Source: an uncultured Prevotella sp.
Lineage (GTDB): Bacteria > Bacteroidota > Bacteroidia > Bacteroidales > Bacteroidaceae
Direction: 5' to 3'
Assembly: GCA_945873145.1 (NCBI GenBank)
Contig: CAMCBZ010000030.1
Span: forward strand, 1 to 34,067
Length of the DNA stretch: 34,067 nucleotides
The notes under the pieces are model-generated. The model made no database searches, was not told the origin of the DNA, and worked only from the letters and a program-made list of their open reading frames with translations. This document shows, piece after piece, positions 1 to 7,333 of this stretch (its first letter is position 1; the number at the start of each line of letters is the position of its first letter). The translations under genes and the position numbers were made by a program.

Positions 1-52
1 GAGATCTACACAAGGAGTATCTTCGGCAGCGTCAGATGTGTATAAGAGACAG
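1..52 (+). other. Nextera sequencing adapter (artefact)
   Basis: These bases match the Illumina Nextera i5/Read 1 oligonucleotide: the end of the P5 arm (GAGATCTACAC, 1-11), an 8-base index (AAGGAGTA, 12-19), then TCTTCGGCAGCGTC (one mismatch to the standard TCGTCGGCAGCGTC, at 22), and the transposon mosaic end AGATGTGTATAAGAGACAG (34-52). This is untrimmed library sequence at a contig end, not genomic DNA. Genomic sequence starts at 53. Confidence 0.97.
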
Positions 53-125
53 GGTTTATATTTTCATGTCTTCCCCTACTCCATTATTTACATATGCATG
101 TGAACATATAAACGAATAGATAGAT

Positions 126-791
126 ATGAAAAATAAAAAGATAGTCTTCGCAAACCAAAAAGGTGGTGTTGGTAAGTCAACCCTCTGTATACTCTTCGCC
201 AACTACCTGGCTTGGAAAAAGCAGGACGTGTGTATCATTGATACCGACTTGCAGAAAACAATTATGATGCAGCGCAAGAAGGATAAGGAGCTCTACCCTA
301 CTACCGAGGAACCTTACAATGTGCAGGACTTCGATGTCGCTGATCCGGAAACGATGCAGCAACTCATGGACTCGGCTTCCCAGACTGAGGGCTATGTGCT
401 TTTCGACTCTCCGGGTAATGTTTCTGAGGATGGACTCGTACCGATGTTCACCAATGCCGACTATATCATCTGTCCTTATGAGTATGAGGAGAAGACCCTC
501 GACTCCACCGGTATGTTCGTTCAGGTGATCAATGCGCTGCGCAAGCTGACGCCGGAGATGCAGGCAAAACTCTTCTTTGTTCCTAACCGTATCGACGTGC
601 GTATCGGTACAACGGATGAGTTGAAGATGTGGAAACAGACCGATGCGATCTTTAAACAGTTAGGTGCTGTGACTCCGCGTATCACTGCCCGTGCCGCTCT
701 GAAGCGTATCAACACGTTTGAGATCTCGCCATCCCAGCGTGATGCTGTGCGCCCAGCATTCGAGTTCATCATTCGCAGAATCAAAGATTAG
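126..791 (+). CDS. ParA/MinD-family partition ATPase
   Basis: 221 aa. The N-terminus carries the deviant Walker A motif of the ParA family (KGGVGKS, residues 12-18, with the signature first lysine). Next comes IIDTDLQ (about 37-43), a Walker A'-like segment, and a Walker B-like segment VLFDSPG (91-97). ParA proteins form ATP-dependent patterns on the nucleoid and move plasmids, chromosomes or conjugative elements through a DNA-bound partner. The length fits short plasmid or ICE ParA proteins, which lack an N-terminal HTH. The next gene on the same strand, 242 bases downstream, resembles the DUF3408 (TraB-like) partner found after TraA-type ParA in Bacteroidetes conjugative transposons. The upstream context is lost at the contig end. 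The family call is firm; the element it serves is inferred. Confidence 0.93.
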   Translation: MKNKKIVFANQKGGVGKSTLCILFANYLAWKKQDVCIIDTDLQKTIMMQRKKDKELYPTTEEPYNVQDFDVADPETMQQLMDSASQTEGYVLFDSPGNVSEDGLVPMFTNADYIICPYEYEEKTLDSTGMFVQVINALRKLTPEMQAKLFFVPNRIDVRIGTTDELKMWKQTDAIFKQLGAVTPRITARAALKRINTFEISPSQRDAVRPAFEFIIRRIKD

Positions 792-1033
792 GGAATACTA
801 TAATTAAATATATATTTAGATGTAGACGAAGATACATTGTTATATATAAGAACATATACATCTTTATATTATTCTTTTATATATTTGTATATAGAAGATA
901 AACTGTTGATGTTATGTATTAATAATAAGGATGTTATACTTTAATTTAAGTCTCTATATCTATTTATATATGTATATTATAGATTTAATCATAAGAATAT
1001 AGATATAAACAAATAAATATATAAAGATATAAT
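792..1033. other. Very AT-rich parA-partner intergenic spacer
   Basis: 242 bases consisting almost entirely of A and T, with many short TATATA/ATATAT runs and no ORF. It separates the ParA gene from its presumed partner. A partner-binding centromere site or a promoter for the downstream gene would be expected here, but no clear iteron or TAnnTTTG box stands out. Confidence 0.5.
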
Positions 1034-1816
1034 ATGGCTAAGAAGAAAACATCAGTCTTGCTTCCCGGCAGCATCTCTGATCTTGTTAAAGGTCTCCAAA
1101 GTGGAGCACAGCCGAATCAAAATAGTCGTGATGAGCAGTCTGATGAGCAGCGTGAGAATCAGGTAGAGCAAAATGAAGAGACGCAGCCTGCTGAGCAGGT
1201 GAGTCAAGAAGAGCCTGTACAGCAGGAGAACGGGCAGGACCATGTAGAGCAAGAGCGCACGGTCTCCCCCACTCCATCTGCTTCTGATGTTGAACAACAC
1301 ACTTATCAGGAGACAGAAGAGTCTGCGGATCGTGATGTAGAGCCCACTGCAGTGCATGACGAGCGACGCTATCAGGACCGTCAGCCTGTGGAGCAACCTT
1401 CTCAGCGCAACGGCGTGATACGTCCGACAAATGTGCGCAATGGTGCTTCCCAATCCCGTTCTGCTTCAAGTGCTTACCTGCAAAGTGCGACAAATAGGGA
1501 AGATGCTCAGTCACGTCGTGGCCGTCGTCCGAAGAGTGAAGCCAGTGCGGAGCGCGAATACCATGTGACGCGTGATGACAGCAGGGATTCCTGGCAGCTC
1601 TTCCTTGACTTGGCGCATGACTATAAGGTTGGTGGCGGCAAGCTGGCTACCATCTATATTGATGAGACGCTGAAGAACGTGCTCGACCGTCTGAAGTATG
1701 CCGGTGACGAGAAGTTGCCGACCTCCGCGATCCTCTCGTCTATCGTGGCGCGGTTCTTCTACGATCACGAGAAGGACATCAAGGACGTGCTGTTCAAGAA
1801 CACGCTGCCCTGGTAG
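1034..1816 (+). CDS. DUF3408-like ParA partner protein
   Basis: 260 aa. Residues about 20-170 are low-complexity and rich in Gln, Glu, Ser and Arg, so probably disordered. The last 85-90 residues look folded and include KLATIYIDETLKNVLDRL followed by SAILSSIVARFFYDH. That resembles the C-terminal domain of DUF3408/TraB proteins, which follow ParA in Bacteroidetes conjugative elements. It may be the DNA-binding adaptor that couples ParA to DNA; the beta-strand plus helices arrangement recalls ribbon-helix-helix folds, but this is inference. It follows the ParA gene on the same strand across an AT-rich gap. Start chosen at ATGGCTAAG because the upstream sequence is AT-rich and noncoding. Confidence 0.75.
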   Translation: MAKKKTSVLLPGSISDLVKGLQSGAQPNQNSRDEQSDEQRENQVEQNEETQPAEQVSQEEPVQQENGQDHVEQERTVSPTPSASDVEQHTYQETEESADRDVEPTAVHDERRYQDRQPVEQPSQRNGVIRPTNVRNGASQSRSASSAYLQSATNREDAQSRRGRRPKSEASAEREYHVTRDDSRDSWQLFLDLAHDYKVGGGKLATIYIDETLKNVLDRLKYAGDEKLPTSAILSSIVARFFYDHEKDIKDVLFKNTLPW

Positions 1817-1982
1817 CATGGCATGACGAAGCATTGTGGCGGGCAGCCCCTGCGGCGTCATCATTGTGATATTTTTGATCTATCATTCTGTGCAAGAGCG
1901 GAATAAGTATCGGAAAGTGAGACAATTTCCAGCTTTGTTTCGGCTTTAAAACATGGAATAAAGAGAAAAAGTTCAGCAAAAG

Positions 1983-2014
1983 TTTGGTGGAACAAAATAA
2001 AAGTATTACCTTTG
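1983..2014 (+). promoter_or_regulatory. Bacteroidetes-type promoter of the tRNA cluster
   Basis: TTTG at 1983-1986 and TACCTTTG at 2007-2014, separated by 20 bases. This is a full match to the Bacteroidetes primary-sigma pattern. It lies 40 bases upstream of tRNA-Ser. Confidence 0.8.
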
Positions 2015-2054
2015 CACCGCATTTGGAAAATGCTGTAAGTTGTTTACCAACTTT

Positions 2055-2143
2055 GGAAGTTTGGGTGAGTGGCTGAAACCAGCAGTTTGCTAAACTGCCG
2101 TGCGCTTTTTCGCGTACCGGGGGTTCGAATCCCCCAGCTTCCG
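2055..2143 (+). tRNA. tRNA-Ser(GCU)
   Basis: Class II tRNA. The acceptor stem GGAAGTT (2055-2061) pairs with AGCTTCC (2136-2142) with one G-U. The anticodon stem is GCAGT/ACTGC and the loop TTGCTAA gives anticodon GCT (2089-2091). There is a long GC-rich variable arm and a GGTTCGAAT T-loop. The discriminator base is G and the 3' CCA is not encoded. It reads AGC/AGU serine codons. Confidence 0.95.
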
Positions 2144-2164
2144 CAAGGGTTCATACCTTGAACT

Positions 2165-2236
2165 GGTCGGTTCATCTAACGGTTAGGATACAAGATTCTC
2201 AATCTTGGCATAAGAGTTCGATTCTCTTACCGACTA
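2165..2236 (+). tRNA. tRNA-Glu(CUC), copy 1
   Basis: 72-nt cloverleaf. The acceptor GGTCGGT pairs with ACCGACT, with a G-U at the first pair. The anticodon loop TTCTCAA gives anticodon CTC (2198-2200), reading GAG. The T-arm is AAGAG-TTCGATT-CTCTT. It probably shares a transcript with tRNA-Ser, 21 bases upstream. An identical copy follows 49 bases later. Confidence 0.95.
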
Positions 2237-2245
2237 CTTTCATAG

Positions 2246-2275
2246 CCTCTCCGCCTCGTACAGAGAGGATTTTTT
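2246..2275 (+). terminator. Hairpin with T-tract between the two tRNA-Glu copies
   Basis: CCTCTC (2246-2251) pairs with GAGAGG (2263-2268), followed by ATTTTTT. It could end or attenuate transcription between the two tRNA-Glu genes, or be a processing spacer. Confidence 0.5.
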
Positions 2276-2285
2276 ATCGCTTAAC

Positions 2286-2357
2286 GGTCGGTTCATCTAA
2301 CGGTTAGGATACAAGATTCTCAATCTTGGCATAAGAGTTCGATTCTCTTACCGACTA
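2286..2357 (+). tRNA. tRNA-Glu(CUC), copy 2
   Basis: All 72 nt are identical to the first copy, including the CTC anticodon, with a period of 121 bases. A tandem duplication or a recent gene conversion explains the identity. No separate promoter box is clear between the copies, so it is probably transcribed by read-through. Confidence 0.95.
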
Positions 2358-2648
2358 CTTTCCTCATCCTTTTATTTCGAATTCGGATTTCGTTTAAATA
2401 CGTGTCCCGTGTATGATTAATGCTTGTATTACGTCTCTACATGCATTTCTGCGCATTCATCAAGCATCCAATCGCTTTGCAGGTGTTTGATGTGTACCAT
2501 TTTATTTGTCAAATAGAAATCGCTATCGTGAAAAATTGCGCATGGGTGCATAATTTCATGCTACCGAGAGTTTCAAAAGTCATCCGTATACTACTTGCTG
2601 TGATTCACGATAAAGAATATTCTGTTTGGTTTCACATAGTTAGGTCGT

Positions 2649-2780
2649 TTCCGGGAGGTTCGCTTCCGGGAGGTCCGCTGCCCTCAGCGGACAACATTGC
2701 AACAGAAGCCACATGACATTCTGTATATGTTGGATAAACAATTACCTGTTAGGCCGCTGAGGGCAGCGGCCCTCCCGGAA
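2649..2780. repeat. REPIN-like paired hairpin repeat, copy A
   Basis: Two 15-bp head units (TTCCGGGAGGTTCGC at 2649 and TTCCGGGAGGTCCGC at 2664) run into a perfect 8-bp-stem hairpin, GTCCGCTGCCCTCAGCGGAC (2673-2692). About 60 bases later the inverted partner GGCCGCTGAGGGCAGCGGCC (2752-2771) appears, followed by the inverted head. The stems differ by paired changes (T-A against G-C), so both fold perfectly. Related copies lie at 14310, 29345 and 33868. Confidence 0.85.
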
Positions 2781-2840
2781 CCCGACCTTATCGTACATTA
2801 AATCTTAAGCCACACGCTATTCTGACGTTACTTTGTATTG

Positions 2841-3120
2841 TTTTCTTTTAACTTGCCTTCTTCGATGGCATCAAGAATATAAACGAATATCGAGAATATA
2901 TAATCATTATATTCGGATATATTCTTGATTCCGCGTAGCGGAGCGTTAGTATCAGAAAGAACCACTAACACGTATTTCTCTCACGTATTTCTCTCGCAAA
3001 GTCGCAAAGGGCGCAAAGTACTAAGCACACCCAAAGGCTATCAACCAGCCATTATCGTGTTTTTCTTTTAACGCGCCATCTACGATGTCATCAAGAATAT
3101 TAACGAATATCGAGAATATA
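2841..3120. repeat. Pair of 60-bp direct repeats
   Basis: Bases 2841-2900 and 3061-3120 agree at 54 of 60 positions, 220 bases apart. Shared blocks are TTTTCTTTTAAC, TCAAGAATAT and CGAATATCGAGAATATA. A weaker relative lies at about 7150-7200 (GTTAACGCTCCATCTTCGATGG). This is a dispersed intergenic repeat of unknown role. Confidence 0.7.
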
Positions 3121-4088
3121 TTTAGAATTACTCTTCCGTTTCAAACATCCTACAGACAATTTCTGCTACCTCTCACCTTAAACGCAAGTTGTATATACGA
3201 CGTTACTTTTTGTCGCATGGAGTTTTTCTCATGGATTTAATCTACTGCTGCCTTCCACCTTCGATTGTCAAGAGCACCTGTACGGAAACGTACCTGCGCA
3301 TCGCTAAGTTCAAGATCACAAGCTTTGAGGGTGAGGTGGAGTAGGGGACTTGGTGCTCATGTGGACCTCAGTGATGTTTCTTGTCAATGCCAAGGTGCGT
3401 GCACGGTTGGGCTACTTAAGTAGTGCTGTCACGCGTTTGAACCAGCTGAGAGCCGTTTGCGGATCTCGTTTGGCTACAAATGGTGAGATGCTTCTACAAT
3501 TAGCGGATGTTATTCACTTGTAACGGATCTCAGGAAAGAACTTTGGTGTGGGGGATTCAGTTTGTAGGACATCATCCGCATTCATCAACCCATCGTTCGC
3601 AAAGAGTTTCCCACGATTCCTATTGAGCTTAATGCTCATGAACGATGCTTGTCAGCTGTCTTGGCTATTTGTGGAAGGATGCATATAGATTTGAAGATCA
3701 CTTCATCCGTCTACGTGAGTCCTCCTCGAGGACAGACTCCTGCGTCCGTTCTTCACCCCCCACGTCGCTCGCGTCCGTTCGGTCTCCGCTTCGCTTCACC
3801 CTCACGCACGCTCGACGACGTGGGGTCATTCGTGGTGTGTCCCCCTCCGGGGACATGATACGCAAATCATCATGCGCTTCTCACAAGTCTCATCTGCATG
3901 AATCATGAAGGTTCTTTTCAAACGAATGTCCATGAATTACCCATGAATTACTCAAAACCTAATGACTTATGAATCATGTGTTATGAATAATGCGGGACTT
4001 CATTTACTTTGCTTACTGCTGGCGAGTAGTGTATAAGTGATTAACAAATATTAGTAACGATAGCAGTATGCAGTACAAAATAAAAACG

Positions 4089-4096
4089 TAATTTTG
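4089..4096 (+). promoter_or_regulatory. Probable -7 box (TAATTTTG) for the GH2 gene
   Basis: TAATTTTG matches TAnnTTTG and lies 58 bases upstream of the GH2 start codon. No convincing TTTG partner is visible about 20 bases upstream, so the call rests on the -7 box alone. Confidence 0.4.
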
Positions 4097-4154
4097 TGGG
4101 GATAATAGACATTATCTTCCTCAAACCATCACTCAACGCTGAACAACATCTACC

Positions 4155-6857
4155 ATGAACATATACGCTTTTTCTATCCGCTTACAACAACACCTTTCTG
4201 GGCGTTTGTCGCAGACGACTTTGCTGCGCACGCTTGCGCTTCTTGCTGTGTTTACGTTGTTTCTGCCTCTCTGTGTCTTTGCCCAGCAGGACGTTATTGA
4301 TATCAGCGGGACGTGGACGGTGAGACTTGCCGACGGACAGAGCAGACAGGTGATGCTGCCCGGTACGACAGATACCAACCACCTTGGCATCACACCGGCC
4401 GACACTACCGAGACCACACATCTGACAAGAGCCTATAGCTATAAGGGTGCGGCAAGCTACAGCCGTGGCATCGCTGTGCCGAAGACCTGGAAGCACCGCC
4501 GCGTCACGCTGTGCTTAGAGCGCACCAAGCCGACGTGGCTCTATCTCGACGGAGTCCTCATCGACTCGTGCAACGACATCTCCACGCCACAGCGCTATGT
4601 GCTGCCCCGAAAGCTGAAGGCGGGGCCCCATCTGCTGACCATCGTAGTGGACAACAGCCGGGGTGTGCCCTCGCAGCTGTATGCCTCGTCGCACGCCTAT
4701 ACCGAGGACACGCAGACCAACTGGAACGGCATCATCGGCAGGATGGAGCTTAGGGCAGGAGCTTCGTGGAAAGAAAAGGATGGAGTAGGGCAGGGCAGTA
4801 AGGCCGAAACCACAGCCCAGCGCACGGCAGCAGCGAGTGTCTGTCCAAGGCTGACGACCGACGGCCATCACTTTTTCGACAATGGCAAGATGGTGTTTCT
4901 GCGCGGCAAGCACGACGCCTGTGTATGGCCGCAGACGGGACATGTGCCGATGGACACAGCGTCGTGGTTCTCCTATCTGCGCCTGCTCACCTCCTACGGC
5001 ATCAACCACGTGCGCTTCCATTCCTGGTGTCCGCCCGAGGCTGCTTTTGTCGCCGCGGACAGCCTGCATGTCTATCTGCAGCCTGAGCTGCCGTTCTGGG
5101 GCGACTTCAATGAGAAGGACACCGTGCTGATGACGTTTCTGCACAAGGAGGGGATGAACATCCTGCGGGAATATGGCCGTCATCCGTCGTTCGCCATGAT
5201 GGCCCTGGGTAATGAGCTGTGGGGCTCGGTGCCGGCGATGCGGCGCTTTGTCGACGACTTCCGGCGCGTGGCGCCGCAGATTCTTTTCACGTTCGGCTCA
5301 AACTTTTACCTCGGTTATCAGGGCATTCAGCCGGGCATGGACTATATCACCACCTGCCGCCTTGGCGGTGAGGCGTGGGGCGCATACAATACGCATACGC
5401 GCGGCTCGTTTAGCTTTGCCGATGCTGCCGACGGTGGCATGATCAATCACTTTCGGCCGAACTGCTCGATGAACTTCGACGCTGCTTGCAACACGGCCAC
5501 GGTACCGGTCATCAGCCATGAGACGGGACAGTTTCAGTCTTACCCCGATTTCGACCGTGAGATACCCGAGTACCAAGGTGTGTTACGGCCTTACAACATG
5601 TCGGTGTTCCGTCAGCGGTTGTCGCGTGCCGGTATGCTCGACCAGATGCAAGCCTTTCACCGGGCCAGCGGCGCATGGGCGGTGGAACTCTACAAGGCCG
5701 ATATAGAGATGGACCTGCGCACTCGCAACATGGCGGGATTTCAGTTGCTCGATCTCCAGGACTATCCCGGCCAGGGCAGTGCCTACGTGGGTGTGCTCGA
5801 CGCCAACCTGCGCGACAAGGGACTGGTCACGCCTGAGCGGTGGCGAGAGTGGTGTGCGCCCGTCGTGCCTCTGCTTATTGCCGACAGCCTGTGTTGGGCT
5901 GAAAACGACACGCTGAGGATGAGCATAGAGGTTGCTAACTACTCGGGGCTGTCACTGGCCGGTAAGACTTTGCGCTGGACGTTGGAGGCTCTTGGCCCCC
6001 AGACTGCCGCGACTCAGTCCATCGGCATGGAGGGTTCGCTGCCGCTGCCGGGCGGTGAGGGCCTGATCAGTGTGGGAGCACTGCCACGGACGAGTGGGGC
6101 AGAGGTGCTGCGACGCCTACGTGCAGCGATAGGGGAGGGCTGGCGGCGCGCGAGCCTGCGGCTGACCTTAGCCATAGCGGGTACAGACTATCGCAACAGC
6201 TATCAGCTGTGGTGCTATCCTGATGACGATTTGGCGCAGGCCAAAAAGGGCATTCTCATCACCCGGCAGATGACCGACGCCGTGGTCAAGCGCTTGCAAC
6301 AAGGAGCGCGCGTGCTGTGGATGCCCGACACCACAGCCCTGAAAAACACCGTAGGGCCGCTGTTCATCACCGACTATTGGAACTATCGCATGTTCAAGAC
6401 CATCTGCGAGAACAACCATAAGGCCGTGTCACCGGGTACGCTGGGCATCCTCACCGACCCCAGCCATCCGCTTTTCAACAGCTTTGCCACCGAGGGCCAT
6501 ACCAACTGGCAGTGGTTTCCCGTCGTCAAGTCCTCGCATCCGTTGGTGCTCGACAATCTGCCGAAGCACTACCGTCCCATCGTGCAGGTCATCGACAACA
6601 TCGAGCGCAACCATCGTCTTGGTCTGGTCTTTGAGTTCCGCGTGGGCCGTGGCAGTCTGCTGGTGTGCATGAGCGACCTTGATCAAGCCGCCGCTCATCC
6701 CGAGGGCCGTGCCTTCTATCTCTCATTGCTCCGCTATATGCATTCGTCGTCCTTCGCTCCGGCCACCTCTTTCTCATGGAGCGAGCTATGCCGCCTGCTG
6801 ACGGACAACGTGAAGGAAGGGAAACTCCATCAGCTGTTCAACACCACGCAGTACTAA
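4155..6857 (+). CDS. Secreted glycoside hydrolase, GH2-like clan
   Basis: 900 aa. A long N-terminus with a hydrophobic stretch (about 24-43, ending CVFAQQ) looks like a signal peptide, so the enzyme is probably periplasmic or exported. A jelly-roll sugar-binding domain follows (about 48-200, beginning ISGTWTVRLADG). The TIM barrel spans about 225-530: FLRGKHDACVWP, GINHVRFHSWCPPEAAF, then ALGNELWG with Glu354 as the likely acid/base, and SHETGQ with Glu456 as the likely nucleophile. The C-terminal 350 residues form accessory domains. These residues match the retaining GH2/clan A arrangement. The family hydrolyses exposed beta-linked sugars such as galactosides, mannosides or glucuronides; I cannot assign the substrate. 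It is not next to a susCD pair in this window. Confidence 0.85.
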   Translation: MNIYAFSIRLQQHLSGRLSQTTLLRTLALLAVFTLFLPLCVFAQQDVIDISGTWTVRLADGQSRQVMLPGTTDTNHLGITPADTTETTHLTRAYSYKGAASYSRGIAVPKTWKHRRVTLCLERTKPTWLYLDGVLIDSCNDISTPQRYVLPRKLKAGPHLLTIVVDNSRGVPSQLYASSHAYTEDTQTNWNGIIGRMELRAGASWKEKDGVGQGSKAETTAQRTAAASVCPRLTTDGHHFFDNGKMVFLRGKHDACVWPQTGHVPMDTASWFSYLRLLTSYGINHVRFHSWCPPEAAFVAADSLHVYLQPELPFWGDFNEKDTVLMTFLHKEGMNILREYGRHPSFAMMALGNELWGSVPAMRRFVDDFRRVAPQILFTFGSNFYLGYQGIQPGMDYITTCRLGGEAWGAYNTHTRGSFSFADAADGGMINHFRPNCSMNFDAACNTATVPVISHETGQFQSYPDFDREIPEYQGVLRPYNMSVFRQRLSRAGMLDQMQAFHRASGAWAVELYKADIEMDLRTRNMAGFQLLDLQDYPGQGSAYVGVLDANLRDKGLVTPERWREWCAPVVPLLIADSLCWAENDTLRMSIEVANYSGLSLAGKTLRWTLEALGPQTAATQSIGMEGSLPLPGGEGLISVGALPRTSGAEVLRRLRAAIGEGWRRASLRLTLAIAGTDYRNSYQLWCYPDDDLAQAKKGILITRQMTDAVVKRLQQGARVLWMPDTTALKNTVGPLFITDYWNYRMFKTICENNHKAVSPGTLGILTDPSHPLFNSFATEGHTNWQWFPVVKSSHPLVLDNLPKHYRPIVQVIDNIERNHRLGLVFEFRVGRGSLLVCMSDLDQAAAHPEGRAFYLSLLRYMHSSSFAPATSFSWSELCRLLTDNVKEGKLHQLFNTTQY

Positions 6858-7333
6858 AGCTCAGACAAGAGCCTTTACGGCCCTTCCCTAACCCTCCCCA
6901 AGGGGAGGGAATGGCGATACCCGAGAGAGAAGGGTCTTGATGGTTTTGGCGTAGGGGTGTCCCACCCAAAGAAGACTCGGTTAGGAGTATCCTCGCCTAT
7001 TCATTGCAAGGGTATTGTTTATCACTCATTTCACTCCCCTCTCCCTTTGGAGAGGGGTAAGGGGGGTGAGGCTCTTGGAGAGAGGAGTAAGGAGGGAGGC
7101 TGTTACTTCACGGCTTTGCGAGAGATCGCCCAACGATTTGTCACTTCTTTGTTAACGCTCCATCTTCGATGGAATAAAGAAGATTTCCGAATATTTAGAA
7201 GATGACTTCCGGAGACTTTCTGACGTTTTTTGTATGTAAAAGTTCCGTAATCCTTACTTTTTTTGTACTTTTGTAGCTGAAACTAAAAGATTCGGGACAG
7301 ATTATCTTCTAATCGACATAAAGTAACGACGCA
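6858..7333. other. Intergenic region with G/C-rich hairpin repeats
   Basis: No gene is supported. CCCTCCCCAAGGGGAGGG follows the GH2 stop (about 6892-6909) and could act as a terminator-like hairpin. At 7010-7072 lies an inverted copy of the stop-adjacent repeat (ATTGTTTATCACTCATTTCA then CCCCTCTCC-CTTT-GGAGAGGGG and a GGTGAGGCT end). A degenerate copy of the 60-bp repeat follows at about 7150-7200. Confidence 0.65.
7266..7273 (+). promoter_or_regulatory. Probable -7 box (TACTTTTG) for metY
   Basis: TACTTTTG fits TAnnTTTG and sits 60 bases upstream of the metY ATG. No TTTG lies at the usual 19-20 base spacing. I see no recognisable SAM-responsive riboswitch in the short leader. Confidence 0.45.

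Larger units (their letters stand above)
2358..4154. other. 1.8-kb gene-free repeat-rich region
   Basis: I see no intact gene. The region holds a paired hairpin repeat (2649-2780), two copies of a 60-bp dispersed repeat (2841-2900 and 3061-3120), and a short direct repeat of CACGTATTTCTCT near 2970. A stretch at about 3220-3900 reads like decayed coding sequence in shifting frames. ORFs of 69-98 codons here (for example 2420-2716 and 3645-3908) run through repeats and resemble no family I recognise. Confidence 0.6.

Noticed and set aside
2420..2716. 98-codon plus-strand ORF after the tRNAs
   Set aside because: It runs through REPIN copy A, has no recognisable domain and no promoter, and its end is encoded by the repeat.
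3645..3908. Overlapping 69-87-codon ORFs near 3.7-3.9 kb
   Set aside because: Arg/Ser-rich translations in two frames, no family resemblance; probably decayed sequence.
7274..7333. Possible SAM riboswitch before metY
   Set aside because: The 60-base leader is too short and lacks the conserved core of known SAM riboswitch classes.
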